Assembly: GCA_964618215.1 (NCBI GenBank) | Contig: CAZTZE010000001.1 | Coordinates: forward strand, 104,223 to 168,222 | DNA length: 64,000 nucleotides | Direction of reading: 5' to 3' | DNA from: CG2-30-58-95 sp964618215 | GTDB taxonomy: Bacteria > Chloroflexota > Anaerolineae > Anaerolineales > Villigracilaceae | Shown here: piece after piece, positions 26,208 to 35,884 of the stretch | How the letters are laid out: each line of letters opens with the position of its first letter | Position numbering within the stretch: position 1 is the stretch's first letter | Notes under the pieces: generated by a model | The model's database searches: none | What the model saw: the letters and a program-made list of their open reading frames with translations, nothing else | What the model was told of the DNA's origin: nothing | Translations under genes and position numbers: made by a program

Positions 26208-26276
26208 TTTCTCAATCAGGCAGGATAGGGATGTGCATTTCCGTTCCCTCTTTTTCACGGAGATTCACAAAGACTT

Positions 26277-26321
26277 AAAAATCTGGCGTCCGATGAGTGT
26301 CTCATCGAACGCCAGATTTTT
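26277..26321 (+). terminator. Rho-independent terminator after the kinase gene
   Basis: A long, almost perfect hairpin: AAAATCTGGCGT and CGATGAG pair with CTCATCG and ACGCCAGATTTT around TGT, followed by a T-run. It can work in both directions. Confidence 0.88.
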
Positions 26322-26331
26322 GTTACGCTCT

Positions 26332-26477
26332 GCGGCCCCGACGGGGGTGGTGGCAGTACCGAAGTAAATTTGGGGGGACAGGATTTAGGAAATACCTGGA
26401 TAAGGTATTTTATTAGTAAGGAACTAACCTTTGTTGATATTACTTCGCATCGTGTAACTTGTCAAGCGAAAAATCCC
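26332..26477. repeat. 145-bp dispersed repeat, copy A
   Basis: This stretch, beginning GCGGCCCCGACGGGGG, recurs in the same orientation at 44174-44318 with roughly 90 % identity by eye. It contains GGGGGACAGGATTTAGG, which resembles the REP cores of REP-associated transposases. It encodes nothing clear. Copy A is directly followed by the decayed insertion sequence at 26487. Confidence 0.7.
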
Positions 26478-26486
26478 AGTACCGCT

Positions 26487-27222
26487 TAACTTGCTATTGA
26501 CTTGAAGAAAAAGGGGTCTCATGGCAAATTTGACCTTCCACGACGAAGGAGAGAGCCATGAGAACCCAGCGAGAATTGTACTCGGAAAAGAGAGTCGTAT
26601 ATGAGTGTGAATTGGAGCAATGTCCGAAGTGTGGTCAGCAGCTGACGACCGCGTACACCAGTGGATGGAAGACCGTGCAAACCATGAGTGAAGTAATCAC
26701 ACTTGCCCAACGTCCGAAGCGTTGTACAAAGCGACAAACTTTTAGCGAAGTCCAAACTGACCTGCAAGCAAGCGCGCGCATCAGCGAAACGCAAGTGCGG
26801 GCGATTTATCATCAGCGTTACCTGCCCTAAACCATCCAAAAGACCACTATCAGCTACGCCCCCGGCCTGTTCCACTGCTACGACATGCCCGGTTTGCCTC
26901 GTACCAACAATGATCGAGAAAGCGACTTCCGCGACCTCAATCGGCGTCTGTTGTGTACAACCGGACAAAAGGGACTGACACGTCGCATCATTCAACGTAG
27001 TGGCGCTTGGGAATTGCTCCATCGTCCAGCTTCTTTACAAGATATAATCCTGGCATTCAATCGCGTCGCGCCCCAAGATTTCAAGGAAGAGCGACAACGT
27101 CTTTGCCAGCATCGTAATCGTTTCAGACTGCATACCCGTTTTGCAAAACAGTCCCATCTTCAACTTGCCAAGTTGGAGCAACGCTGGGCAAATCTCTTGC
27201 CTATCTGAGCCATAGCAAGTTA
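26487..27222 (+). mobile_element. Decayed insertion sequence with 11-bp terminal inverted repeats
   Basis: TAACTTGCTAT at 26487-26497 is matched by its exact complement ATAGCAAGTTA at 27212-27222. Between them lies a broken transposase-like frame. The length of about 736 bp is short for a functional element. The right end is 37 bases before the start of the large regulator gene. The ends extend imperfectly (TTGAC versus GGCTC). No clear target duplication was found. Confidence 0.65.
26558..27208 (+). pseudogene. Transposase remnant with internal stop
   Basis: One plus-strand frame of 217 codons is interrupted by a single TAA at 26828. The N-terminal part has a zinc-ribbon-like CPKCGQQL and the C-terminal part has CYDMPGLPRTNNDRES, the type of motif near the last acidic residue of DDE transposases. 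The middle catalytic region appears to be deleted, since the protein is much shorter than such transposases. It lies between matched inverted repeats. It is non-functional in its present form. Confidence 0.7.
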
Positions 27223-27259
27223 TGCGATACTGCAATTATCCATATTTCTAAGTGCTCTG

Positions 27260-30200
27260 ATGATACTGCCTCGCATCCTGCGCACAAAGATCATCCCGCC
27301 GCTGCGCCGCGCCCGCACGTTGACGCGCCCGCGCGTCAGCCTGATGTTGCGACAGGCGCTGGATTACCGCCTGACCATCCTCCAGGCCGGCGCGGGATAT
27401 GGCAAAAGCACGGCCCTGGCGGAACTGGCGGAGGAAGTCCGGCCGCTGGTGTGGTATCAGGTCAACGAAGAAGATAATGATCCGCTGGTTTTCCTCCTGC
27501 ATCTGTGCCATGCCATTCACCGGGCACTGCCCGATCTTCCCGACCTGCCCATCCATTTCCTCGAAGCCTGGGATGGTACGCAAGGCCGGCTGCCCTGGCA
27601 GGCTGTGCTCGACCAGATCCTGAACGCACTTACCAGCCTCGACGTTCCCACGCCCCTGGTACTGGACGATGCGCACATTGTCACGGAGAGTGGGGAGATC
27701 GTTTTCATCCTTGACCGGCTGATTGGGCTGGCGCCGGCCAACCTGCACGTGCTGCTTTCCGGTCGTCCATCCATCACACTCCCCACGCTTTCGCGCTGGC
27801 GAGCCCAGGGCGAAGTGCTCATACTCGACCAGTCGGTGCTGACTTTCACTCCTGCGGAGATCGCCCTGCTCTTTGCCACCCACTATGGGCTTGAATTGAC
27901 CAGTGACGAAGTCGCCGCGCTGCTTTCCTACACCGAGGGCTGGGCGATTGCCCTGCAGCTCATCTGGCAAAGTATCCGCAGCCAATCCTCCTCGACGCTC
28001 GAATTTCCGCTGCACTGGCAGGCAGGCTCACTGGAGGCGCTTTTCGACATCCTGACCCGTGAGGTGCTCGAACGGCAGCCGGCCGACATCCGCGATTTCC
28101 TGCTCGTCACCGCCACCCTGCGCGACCTTCCCCCCGAGGCTTGCGATGCGCTGCGCCGGGCGACAGGCAACCCGGTGGGGGATTCGGCCTCGATGCTGGC
28201 TTACCTGCGTCGCCAGGAATTGTTCGTGGTCGAAACTGCCGAAGGGCCGCTGCGCTACCACAATATTTTCCATAACTTTCTCCGCCAGCAGGCCGCGCCA
28301 GACCAGCGCCGCTTGTGGAACCGCCTGGCGGCTGATTACTTCCGCGAGTGCAAGAATCCCGAAGCGGCCATCTACCATTTACTCGAAGCCCAGGCCTGGG
28401 ATGAATTATCAGCCCTGCTGGATGACTACGCGGCCACTTTGCTCGCTGCCGGGCGGCTCGATACCCTGGCGACCTACCTCGACGCGCTGCCGCCCGAAAT
28501 GCTGCACCAGCACCCCAATCTGGTCTTTACCCTGGGCGAACTTGCCCGCCTGCACAGCCGTTTCGATATTGCGCTGGGCTGGTATCAACAAGCCGAAACA
28601 ACCTGGCGCGCCCGCGGCCAGCATGACGGCGTGGCGCGGGCGCTGCGCGGGCAGGCGCGCGTCTATCTCGATACGGTCAATCCCAGTAAAGCCGAAGAAC
28701 TTCTCGAAGAAGCCATCCGCCTGAGCGATGGCTTCGAGGACCGTGAAGCCCAGGTGCGGCTGTATGAACTGCTGGCTGAAAATAAACTCAACGCCGGCCG
28801 CGTGGATGAGGCCGAGCGACTGCGTCAGAAAGCCGAAGCGCTGCGCTCTGAAAGCCCCTCCGACGATCAACTCCTGTTCCGGGTGCTGCTGCGCACCGGC
28901 CGCTTTGCTGAAGCCAGGCGTGGGCTGGAAGAACGCGCCGAGGCCGAAAAACGGGAGCCGGTGCAGACGCCGCGCGCCCACCGCGAAACGGTGCTGATCC
29001 TGTCTCTCATCTATTCCTTCCAGGGATTGGGTGAGCAGGCCTGCCAGACCGCGCTGGAAGGCACGCGGCGCGGCGATGAGTTGAAGTCGCCGTTCGTCAC
29101 CGCGGTCGGCTACATGCGTCAGGGACATGCCCTGATGCTGACCGGTGAGGGAGCGGTGAAGAGTGAAAATTTCGCCCGCGCCTGCGCTCAGTTCGAGAAG
29201 AGTGTGGAGATCAGCCGCACGCTGGCGGTGCCGCGCCTGCTCGTCGAAGCGGACTGGGGCTTGTGCCGCGCTTATGGCTACCAGGGCGACATGCCGAGCG
29301 CCCAGTCCCATGCCCAGGAGGCGATCGAGATCGCCGCGCAGGCCGGCGATGAATGGATCGCCTCGATGACCCGATTGACGATGGGCGCCAGCCTGACGCT
29401 GGCGGCGCGCTACGAGGCCGCCGAAGAGTGGCTCAACCGCGCCGCGCTCGGTTTCCAGGAGTGCAGCGATCCATTTGGGCGGGCGGCGGCGCGCCTGTGG
29501 CTCTGCCTGGGCTGGCTCAAGCAGAAACAGGACGCCCGTTTGGAGCGGGTATTGCCGGAGGTGCTGGTTGCCTGCCGCCAGGGTGGTTACGAATTCCTGT
29601 TCACCCGCCCTTCGATGGTCGGCGCGCCCGACGAGCGCATTTTCGTCCCGCTGTTGATCGCCGCGCGGCAACGGCAATGGGAAAGCGAGTACGCCGCCCA
29701 CCTGCTCAACGAGATCGGATTGCCCGGCATCCAGCAGCACCCCGGCTACCGTCTGCGCGTCCAGACGCTGGGCGCGTTCCAGGTCTGGCGCGGGGATGAT
29801 CCCATCCCCGCCAACGGCTGGCGGCGCGAGAAAGCGCGCCAGTTGTTCCAATTGCTGCTCACCTGCCGCAATTCGCCGCTGGATCGTGACCAGATCTGCG
29901 AACACCTCTGGCCGGAAAGCGACCCGGCTACTGCGCAGCGCAATTTCAAGATCTCCCTGAATACGCTTTATCATGTACTGGAGCCGGAGCGCGATGCCGG
30001 CAGCGACTCGGCCTTCATCTTGCGGGAAGGGACAACCTACAGCCTGCGTCCCGGCGCGGATGTGCGGCTGGACGCGGAACAGTTCAACAACGCTGTGAGG
30101 CAGGTGAACAAGTCGCCCAAACCTGACCCGGACCTGCTCCAGCAGGCGGTGAACCTCTACCAGGGCGAGTACCTGCCCGAAACGCTCTATGAGACTTGGG

Positions 30201-30505
30201 CGGCGGAGGAGCGCGAGCGGCTGGCTTCGCTCTTCCTGGAAACAGCCGACCGTCTGACCGAATCACTCATCGAACAGGAACGCTGTCCCGAAGCGATTGA
30301 ACTGTGTCAGCGCGTCCTGGCGCAGGATAATTGCTGGGAGCGCGCCTACCGTCACCTGATGCTGGCCTACCACTGCCTCGGCGACCGGGGACAGGTGGGG
30401 CGCACCTACCAGCGCTGCGTGCAGACCCTGCGCGATGAACTGGATGTCGCCCCCTCGCCGGAAACGGAAGCGCTTTACCTTCAATTAGTGGGTAGTGGAC
30501 AGTGA
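27260..30505 (+). CDS. MalT/SARP-type transcriptional regulator (ATPase, TPR, wHTH-BTAD)
   Basis: A 1081-residue regulator. A STAND-type ATPase domain starts near residue 20 (TKIIPPLRR; Walker A GAGYGKST about residue 47; Walker B PLVLDDAH about 133). TPR helices fill about 360-820. An OmpR-like winged helix (VQTLGAFQVWRGDDPIPANGWRREKARQL, about 833-930) and a bacterial transcriptional activator domain (about 935-1075) end the protein. Such proteins usually bind a small ligand and activate neighbouring catabolic genes, so the carboxylic-acid block downstream is a plausible target. There is no clear ribosome-binding site before the ATG. The last codons and stop lie in an inverted repeat. Confidence 0.88.
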   Translation: MILPRILRTKIIPPLRRARTLTRPRVSLMLRQALDYRLTILQAGAGYGKSTALAELAEEVRPLVWYQVNEEDNDPLVFLLHLCHAIHRALPDLPDLPIHFLEAWDGTQGRLPWQAVLDQILNALTSLDVPTPLVLDDAHIVTESGEIVFILDRLIGLAPANLHVLLSGRPSITLPTLSRWRAQGEVLILDQSVLTFTPAEIALLFATHYGLELTSDEVAALLSYTEGWAIALQLIWQSIRSQSSSTLEFPLHWQAGSLEALFDILTREVLERQPADIRDFLLVTATLRDLPPEACDALRRATGNPVGDSASMLAYLRRQELFVVETAEGPLRYHNIFHNFLRQQAAPDQRRLWNRLAADYFRECKNPEAAIYHLLEAQAWDELSALLDDYAATLLAAGRLDTLATYLDALPPEMLHQHPNLVFTLGELARLHSRFDIALGWYQQAETTWRARGQHDGVARALRGQARVYLDTVNPSKAEELLEEAIRLSDGFEDREAQVRLYELLAENKLNAGRVDEAERLRQKAEALRSESPSDDQLLFRVLLRTGRFAEARRGLEERAEAEKREPVQTPRAHRETVLILSLIYSFQGLGEQACQTALEGTRRGDELKSPFVTAVGYMRQGHALMLTGEGAVKSENFARACAQFEKSVEISRTLAVPRLLVEADWGLCRAYGYQGDMPSAQSHAQEAIEIAAQAGDEWIASMTRLTMGASLTLAARYEAAEEWLNRAALGFQECSDPFGRAAARLWLCLGWLKQKQDARLERVLPEVLVACRQGGYEFLFTRPSMVGAPDERIFVPLLIAARQRQWESEYAAHLLNEIGLPGIQQHPGYRLRVQTLGAFQVWRGDDPIPANGWRREKARQLFQLLLTCRNSPLDRDQICEHLWPESDPATAQRNFKISLNTLYHVLEPERDAGSDSAFILREGTTYSLRPGADVRLDAEQFNNAVRQVNKSPKPDPDLLQQAVNLYQGEYLPETLYETWAAEERERLASLFLETADRLTESLIEQERCPEAIELCQRVLAQDNCWERAYRHLMLAYHCLGDRGQVGRTYQRCVQTLRDELDVAPSPETEALYLQLVGSGQ

Positions 30506-30576
30506 GTAGTGGGAAATCCATTAACTGTCCACTGTCCACTACCCACTACCCACTACCCACTCTCCACCGCCCACTG
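30487..30576. repeat. AGTGG word-repeat hairpin
   Basis: Left words AGTGGGTAGTGGACAGT (30487-30503) pair perfectly with ACTGTCCACTACCCACT about 28 bases further on, followed by more CCACTACC words. The left arm encodes the last residues of the regulator and its stop codon. It may serve as a terminator-like structure. Confidence 0.75.
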
Positions 30577-30620
30577 TTCTTGTAACCAGCCTGTTACCGC
30601 CATCTGCTATGCTGGGGGCG

Positions 30621-30839
30621 ATGGATTCTCGTTTTTCCCCTAACATTTCATCTTTTGTTATTCGTTTCGTGGTGGGCGGTTCTGCCAGCTCGGCGCAGGA
30701 ACAGCCCGTCTATCGCGGCGCCATCCGCCACATCCAGAGCGATGAAGAGTTGAACTTCAACCGCTGGGAAGAAGCCGTCACATTCATCCGCCGCTATGTG
30801 CCGATCGAAGTTGAAAACGGCAACCAACCAAAGAACTGA
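30621..30839 (+). CDS. Small conserved-type protein of unknown function
   Basis: A 72-residue protein starting MDSRFSPNISSFVIRFVV and ending with EEAVTFIRRYVP. The pattern of an N-terminal FVIRF strand, a YRGAIRHIQSDEE segment and a C-terminal amphipathic FIRRY helix is, from memory, common in short proteins of Chloroflexota. The start at 30621 is favoured over 30609 because the family begins close to the FVIRF strand. It stands 16 bases before the KASIII-like gene. No function can be assigned. Confidence 0.6.
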   Translation: MDSRFSPNISSFVIRFVVGGSASSAQEQPVYRGAIRHIQSDEELNFNRWEEAVTFIRRYVPIEVENGNQPKN

Positions 30840-30855
30840 TCGCTTTGAAGGTCAT

Positions 30856-31854
30856 ATGACTCGCAACGCCCAAATTCTGTCCACTGGGAGCTACGTTCCG
30901 GAACGTGTTGTCACCAATGCCGAAGTGGATGCCCTGATGGGCGAATCCACCAACGATTGGCTGATCGAGAACGTCGGCATACGCGAACGCCGCTGGATGT
31001 CCGCGGAACAGACCACCTCGGACCTGGTCGTGGAAGCCTCCAAAAAGGCGCTGGCGCGCGCCGGTCTCCCGGCTGCTGCCCTCGACCTGGTCATCGTCTC
31101 CACGGATACACCGGATTATCTCTCGCCGTCCACCTCGGTGGTGGTGCAGTACAAACTCAGCGCGGACAAGGCGGGCTGCTACGATGTCAACTCGGCTTGC
31201 GCCGGCTGGGTCACTGCGCTCGATCAGGGGGCGCGTTACCTGCTGACCGAGCCGCAGATGAAGTACGTGCTGGTTGCAGGCGGATACGGCATGAGCCGCT
31301 TCCTCGACTTCAGCGACAAGAAGACAGCCAACCTGTTCGCCGATGGGGCCGGGGCAGTGGTGCTTGGCGTCGGCGCCGGACAGGGCTTCATCGGCAGCAA
31401 CCTGCTGGCGGTGGGCGCGTTCCACGATGCGCTGGGCATCTACACCGGCGGCGCATTCCGTCCCTGCACGCCGCAGAATCTGGCCGAGTTCGGCAGCCCC
31501 AAGGTCCAGTTCGTCAAAAAGTTCCCCAAGACATTCAACACGGAATACTGGCCTAAACTGATGCGGGGTGCCCTGGATAAAGGAGGCCTGACCTTCGACG
31601 ATGTGGATCATTACTTCTTCACCCAGCTCAACCTGCGCACGATCGAATATATGATGACCCTGCTCAAGCAGCCCATCAAAAAAACCCACTGGATCATGGA
31701 CAAGTGGGGCTACACCGGCTCACCCTGCGTGGCAATGGCGATGGATGATGCCATTGCGCAGGGCAAAGGGCCCAAGCGTGGAGATGTGATCCTGTTCTGC
31801 GCCAGCGGCGGAGGCATTTCGATGGCCGCGTCTGTCTGGAAGTGGGTAGTGTGA
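30856..31854 (+). CDS. KASIII/FabH-like thiolase-fold protein with altered active site
   Basis: A 332-residue thiolase-fold protein of the 3-oxoacyl-ACP synthase III group. The acyl-accepting Cys is present (Cys115 in VNSACAGWVTAL). The FabH motif HQAN is replaced by TQLN (Thr256), and the GNTS motif reads GYTG (Tyr286 in place of Asn). Without His and Asn it should not decarboxylate malonyl-ACP, so it may be an acyltransferase or use another nucleophile. The C-terminus keeps the GGG loop. The start at 30856 follows GAAGG. It heads the acyl-CoA ligase block. The last residues (KWVV) are encoded by a word repeat. Confidence 0.83.
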   Translation: MTRNAQILSTGSYVPERVVTNAEVDALMGESTNDWLIENVGIRERRWMSAEQTTSDLVVEASKKALARAGLPAAALDLVIVSTDTPDYLSPSTSVVVQYKLSADKAGCYDVNSACAGWVTALDQGARYLLTEPQMKYVLVAGGYGMSRFLDFSDKKTANLFADGAGAVVLGVGAGQGFIGSNLLAVGAFHDALGIYTGGAFRPCTPQNLAEFGSPKVQFVKKFPKTFNTEYWPKLMRGALDKGGLTFDDVDHYFFTQLNLRTIEYMMTLLKQPIKKTHWIMDKWGYTGSPCVAMAMDDAIAQGKGPKRGDVILFCASGGGISMAASVWKWVV

Positions 31855-31900
31855 AGTGTGAAGTGGGAAGTGGACAGTGAGCAGTGGATAGTGGCCAGTG
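31841..31900. repeat. AGTGG word repeats, left arm before four-helix gene
   Basis: About nine copies of the words GTGGGTAGTG, GAAGTGGG, ACAGTG and AGTGGATAGTGG lie in one orientation. The complementary arm (CCACTACCCACTATCCACT) is found after the next gene at 32290-32312. Confidence 0.7.
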
Positions 31901-31920
31901 AAAAGCAATGGAGGTGAGTG

Positions 31921-32286
31921 ATGACAGAAACTGTGAGAAATTATCGTGAGTTGAAGGTTTGGCAGAAGGGAATTCAACTGGTAAAGATGGTGTATATCCT
32001 TACCCGGAAATTCCCGAAGTACGAAACTTACGGATTATCCAGCCAGATGCAGCGCTCTGCGGTTTCTGTGCCATCCAATATCGCCGAAGGACAGGCGCGC
32101 CAACACACCGGTGAATTTCGCCAGTTCCTGCACATTGCACTCGGCTCAGCCGCTGAACTTGACACTCAACTCGTGGTGGTGGTGGAACTCGGTTATGCCA
32201 CCCAGGATGAGGCCCAACCCATTTTTGACCTCATCCTTGAAATCCGCAAGATGAGCTATGCTCTTATCAACACGCTTCCACGCTGA
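31921..32286 (+). CDS. Four-helix-bundle (23S rRNA IVS-type) protein
   Basis: A 121-residue member of the four-helix bundle family first seen in 23S rRNA intervening sequences and related to Avd of diversity-generating retroelements. The signatures are YRELKVWQKGIQLV, the central SSQMQRSAVSVPSNIAEGQAR (about residues 36-56) and a C-terminal leucine-rich helix. The ATG at 31921 follows GGAGG by eight bases; a GTG at 31918 is less likely. The gene is flanked by complementary word-repeat arms, as if it were a small cassette placed between the KASIII-like gene and the ligase gene. No reverse transcriptase is present. Confidence 0.85.
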   Translation: MTETVRNYRELKVWQKGIQLVKMVYILTRKFPKYETYGLSSQMQRSAVSVPSNIAEGQARQHTGEFRQFLHIALGSAAELDTQLVVVVELGYATQDEAQPIFDLILEIRKMSYALINTLPR

Positions 32287-32289
32287 CCC

Positions 32290-32312
32290 TATCCACTACC
32301 CACTATCCACTG
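32290..32312. repeat. CCACT word repeats, right arm after four-helix gene
   Basis: CTATCCACTACCCACTATCC is complementary to the words at 31841-31900. The two arms bracket the four-helix gene. Confidence 0.65.
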
Positions 32313-32320
32313 GAGTTACC

Positions 32321-33833
<1,513 letters not shown>

Positions 33834-33856
<23 letters not shown>

Positions 33857-33908
33857 TGGGTAGAAGTACCCTCTCTTACTGACCACCACCCACTACCCAC
33901 TAACCACT
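33834..33908. repeat. AGTGG word-repeat hairpin after ligase gene
   Basis: CAGTGGGTAGTGGACAGTG and AATAGTGGGTAG face ACCACCACCCACTACCCACT. The left arm supplies the last ligase codons and the stop. Confidence 0.75.
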
Positions 33909-33925
33909 TATAAAAGGAGAAAACC

Positions 33926-34987
33926 ATGTCCACTGTCCCCACTTTACCCGGTATTACCTCGAAAAGGATCGAGACAGCGCGTCTCAAAACCCATGTCCTA
34001 TTCAGCGGCGCGGACGCCGCTGCCCCCGTGCTGTTCCTGCACGGCAACGCCTCGTCTGCCACGTTCTGGGAGGAAATCATGCTCATGCTCCCGGCGGGCT
34101 TGCGCGGCATTGCGCCCGACCTGCGCGGCTACGGCGACACCGAAGACAAAGTCATTGACGCCACGCGCGGCATGGGCGATTGGGTTGACGACATCCTCGC
34201 CCTGATGGACGCGCTCGAATTCGAAAAGGCGCATGTCGTTGGACACTCGATAGGCGGCACGTTGGTCTGTGGGCTGATTGCCGCCGCGCCCGGCCGCTTT
34301 CTGAGTGGAACGCTGGTCAACCCCGGCTCGCCGTTTGGATTTGGGGGCAACAGGGGCGTGGACGGCAAACCATGCTACGACGACTACGCCGGATCGGGCG
34401 GCGGCATCGTCAACCCGGACTTCCCAAAGCTGATTGCCGCAGGCGACCGCAGCATAGACAATCCGCAAGCCTCGCCGCGCGTCGTGTTGAACACCTTCTA
34501 CTGGAAGCCACCCTTCAAACCCGCCCGCGAAGAAGACTTGCTTTCCTCGATGATGACCGAGAAAATCGGCAGCGACAGATACCCCGGCGATTTTGTGCCG
34601 TCTGGCAACTGGCCCAATGTCGCGCCCGGCAAATTCGGGCCGATCAACGCCATCTCGCCCAAGTACGTCGGCGACAGCGTGGAGCGCTTTATAAACGTCT
34701 CACCCAAGCCGTTCGTGCTCTGGGTGCGCAGCGATTCGGACCAGATTGTTTCTGACAACTCCTTCTTTGACTTCGGCACGCTTGGCAAACTTGGTTTCGT
34801 GCCTGGCTGGCCGGGCGAAGATGTCTATCCACCCCAGCCCATGGTCAGCCAGACGCGCCACGTGTTGGAGCAGTACAAAGCCAGGGGCGGCAGCTTCGAG
34901 GAAGTGGTCATCGCCGATACAGGGCACACCCCTTACGTCGAAAAGCCGCAGGAGTTCATGGCGGCGCTCGGCAAAGTTCTGAAATAG
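33926..34987 (+). CDS. Alpha/beta hydrolase
   Basis: A 353-residue alpha/beta hydrolase. The oxyanion motif is LFLHGNASS (about residue 38), the nucleophile elbow is VVGHSIGG (about residue 109), a candidate acid is Asp in RSDSDQIV (about 270) and the His is in DTGHTPYVEKP (about 333). A long lid region lies at about 140-240. The start follows AAAAGGAG. Such enzymes in ligase/SDR clusters often act as C-C hydrolases, esterases or lactonases. The substrate is not determined. Confidence 0.87.
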   Translation: MSTVPTLPGITSKRIETARLKTHVLFSGADAAAPVLFLHGNASSATFWEEIMLMLPAGLRGIAPDLRGYGDTEDKVIDATRGMGDWVDDILALMDALEFEKAHVVGHSIGGTLVCGLIAAAPGRFLSGTLVNPGSPFGFGGNRGVDGKPCYDDYAGSGGGIVNPDFPKLIAAGDRSIDNPQASPRVVLNTFYWKPPFKPAREEDLLSSMMTEKIGSDRYPGDFVPSGNWPNVAPGKFGPINAISPKYVGDSVERFINVSPKPFVLWVRSDSDQIVSDNSFFDFGTLGKLGFVPGWPGEDVYPPQPMVSQTRHVLEQYKARGGSFEEVVIADTGHTPYVEKPQEFMAALGKVLK

Positions 34988-35071
34988 AAGAAGGAAGCAT
35001 GTAACTGAGACGTAACCGACGAATGGTAATGTGGATGGGTAGGCAGACTTGTGAAAAGAAAGGAAAATGCC

Positions 35072-35836
35072 ATGCGCATGAAAGATAAAGTCGTGCTCGT
35101 CACGGGCGGCGCGGCAGGGATCGGCAAAGCCACTGCGCTGCGCTTTGCCGAAGAAGGTGCGAAAGTCGTCATCTGTGATGTCAATGAGTCTGCCGGTCAG
35201 GAGACACTCAAGCTGCTCGGACAGGATGCCAGCTTCTATAAAGTGGACGTGACCAGCCGCCAGTCGGTACAGGCATGGGTGGATGCGGTCGTCGCCAGGT
35301 ATGGCCGTGTTGATGTGCTGGTCAACAACGCCGGGATTTTGCGCGACGGGCAACTGGTCAAGTTCAAAGAAGGCGCGCTCGTCGGGCAGATGTCCGAAGC
35401 GGATTTCGACCTGGTCATCTCGGTCAACCTGAAGGGCGTCTTCAACTGCACGCAGGCGGTCGCGCCGCTGATGATCAAGCAGGGCGGCGGCGTGATCCTC
35501 AACGCCACCTCCGTCGTCGGCCTGGATGGCAATTTCGGGCAGACCAACTACGTCGCCACCAAAGCCGGCGTGATCGGCATGACCAAGGTCTGGGCGCGCG
35601 AATTGGGCCGCTACGGCATCCGCGTCAATGCTGTCGCTCCGGGATTCACCGCCACCGAGATGGTGACCGCTATGCCGGAGAAAATTCTGGATGGGATGAA
35701 AGCCCGCACGCCGCTCGGCCGCCTCGGCGAGCCGCGTGACATTGCCAATGCCTACCTGTTCCTGGCCTCGGACGAAGCCTCGTTCATCACAGGTGAAACC
35801 CTGCGCGTGGACGGCGGCATCGTGGTTGGAACGTGA
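35072..35836 (+). CDS. Short-chain dehydrogenase/reductase (FabG-like)
   Basis: A 254-residue classical SDR. The cofactor loop TGGAAGIG (about residues 12-19), NNAGIL, the catalytic Ser in LNATSVVG, and YVATKAG (Tyr-x-x-x-Lys) are all present. The C-terminal FITGETLRVDGG is typical of FabG and 3-hydroxyacyl-CoA dehydrogenases. Asp in VICDVNE at the end of strand 2 suggests NAD(H) preference. The start at 35072 follows AAAGGA by eight bases; an earlier ATG at 35051 lacks one. It probably oxidises a 3-hydroxyacyl or alcohol intermediate in this block. Confidence 0.9.
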   Translation: MRMKDKVVLVTGGAAGIGKATALRFAEEGAKVVICDVNESAGQETLKLLGQDASFYKVDVTSRQSVQAWVDAVVARYGRVDVLVNNAGILRDGQLVKFKEGALVGQMSEADFDLVISVNLKGVFNCTQAVAPLMIKQGGGVILNATSVVGLDGNFGQTNYVATKAGVIGMTKVWARELGRYGIRVNAVAPGFTATEMVTAMPEKILDGMKARTPLGRLGEPRDIANAYLFLASDEASFITGETLRVDGGIVVGT

Positions 35837-35880
35837 CCACTTCACTTATCACTCATCACTCATCACTTATCACTTATCCC
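35837..35880. repeat. TATCACT word repeats
   Basis: Between the SDR stop and the next ligase gene lie six copies of the word CACT(T/C)AT in one orientation (CTTATCACTCATCACTCATC and on). It is another member of the boundary word-repeat class, without a facing arm here. Confidence 0.65.
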
Positions 35881-35884
35881 GCCC

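Noticed and set aside
28409..29974. Long antisense frame of 521 codons opposite the MalT/SARP-type gene
   Set aside because: It is a GC-rich shadow frame; the plus-strand protein has clear domains throughout, and the antisense protein has no recognisable fold.
34700..35845. Long minus-strand frame of 381 codons opposite hydrolase and SDR genes
   Set aside because: It crosses two well-supported plus-strand genes and resembles no known protein.
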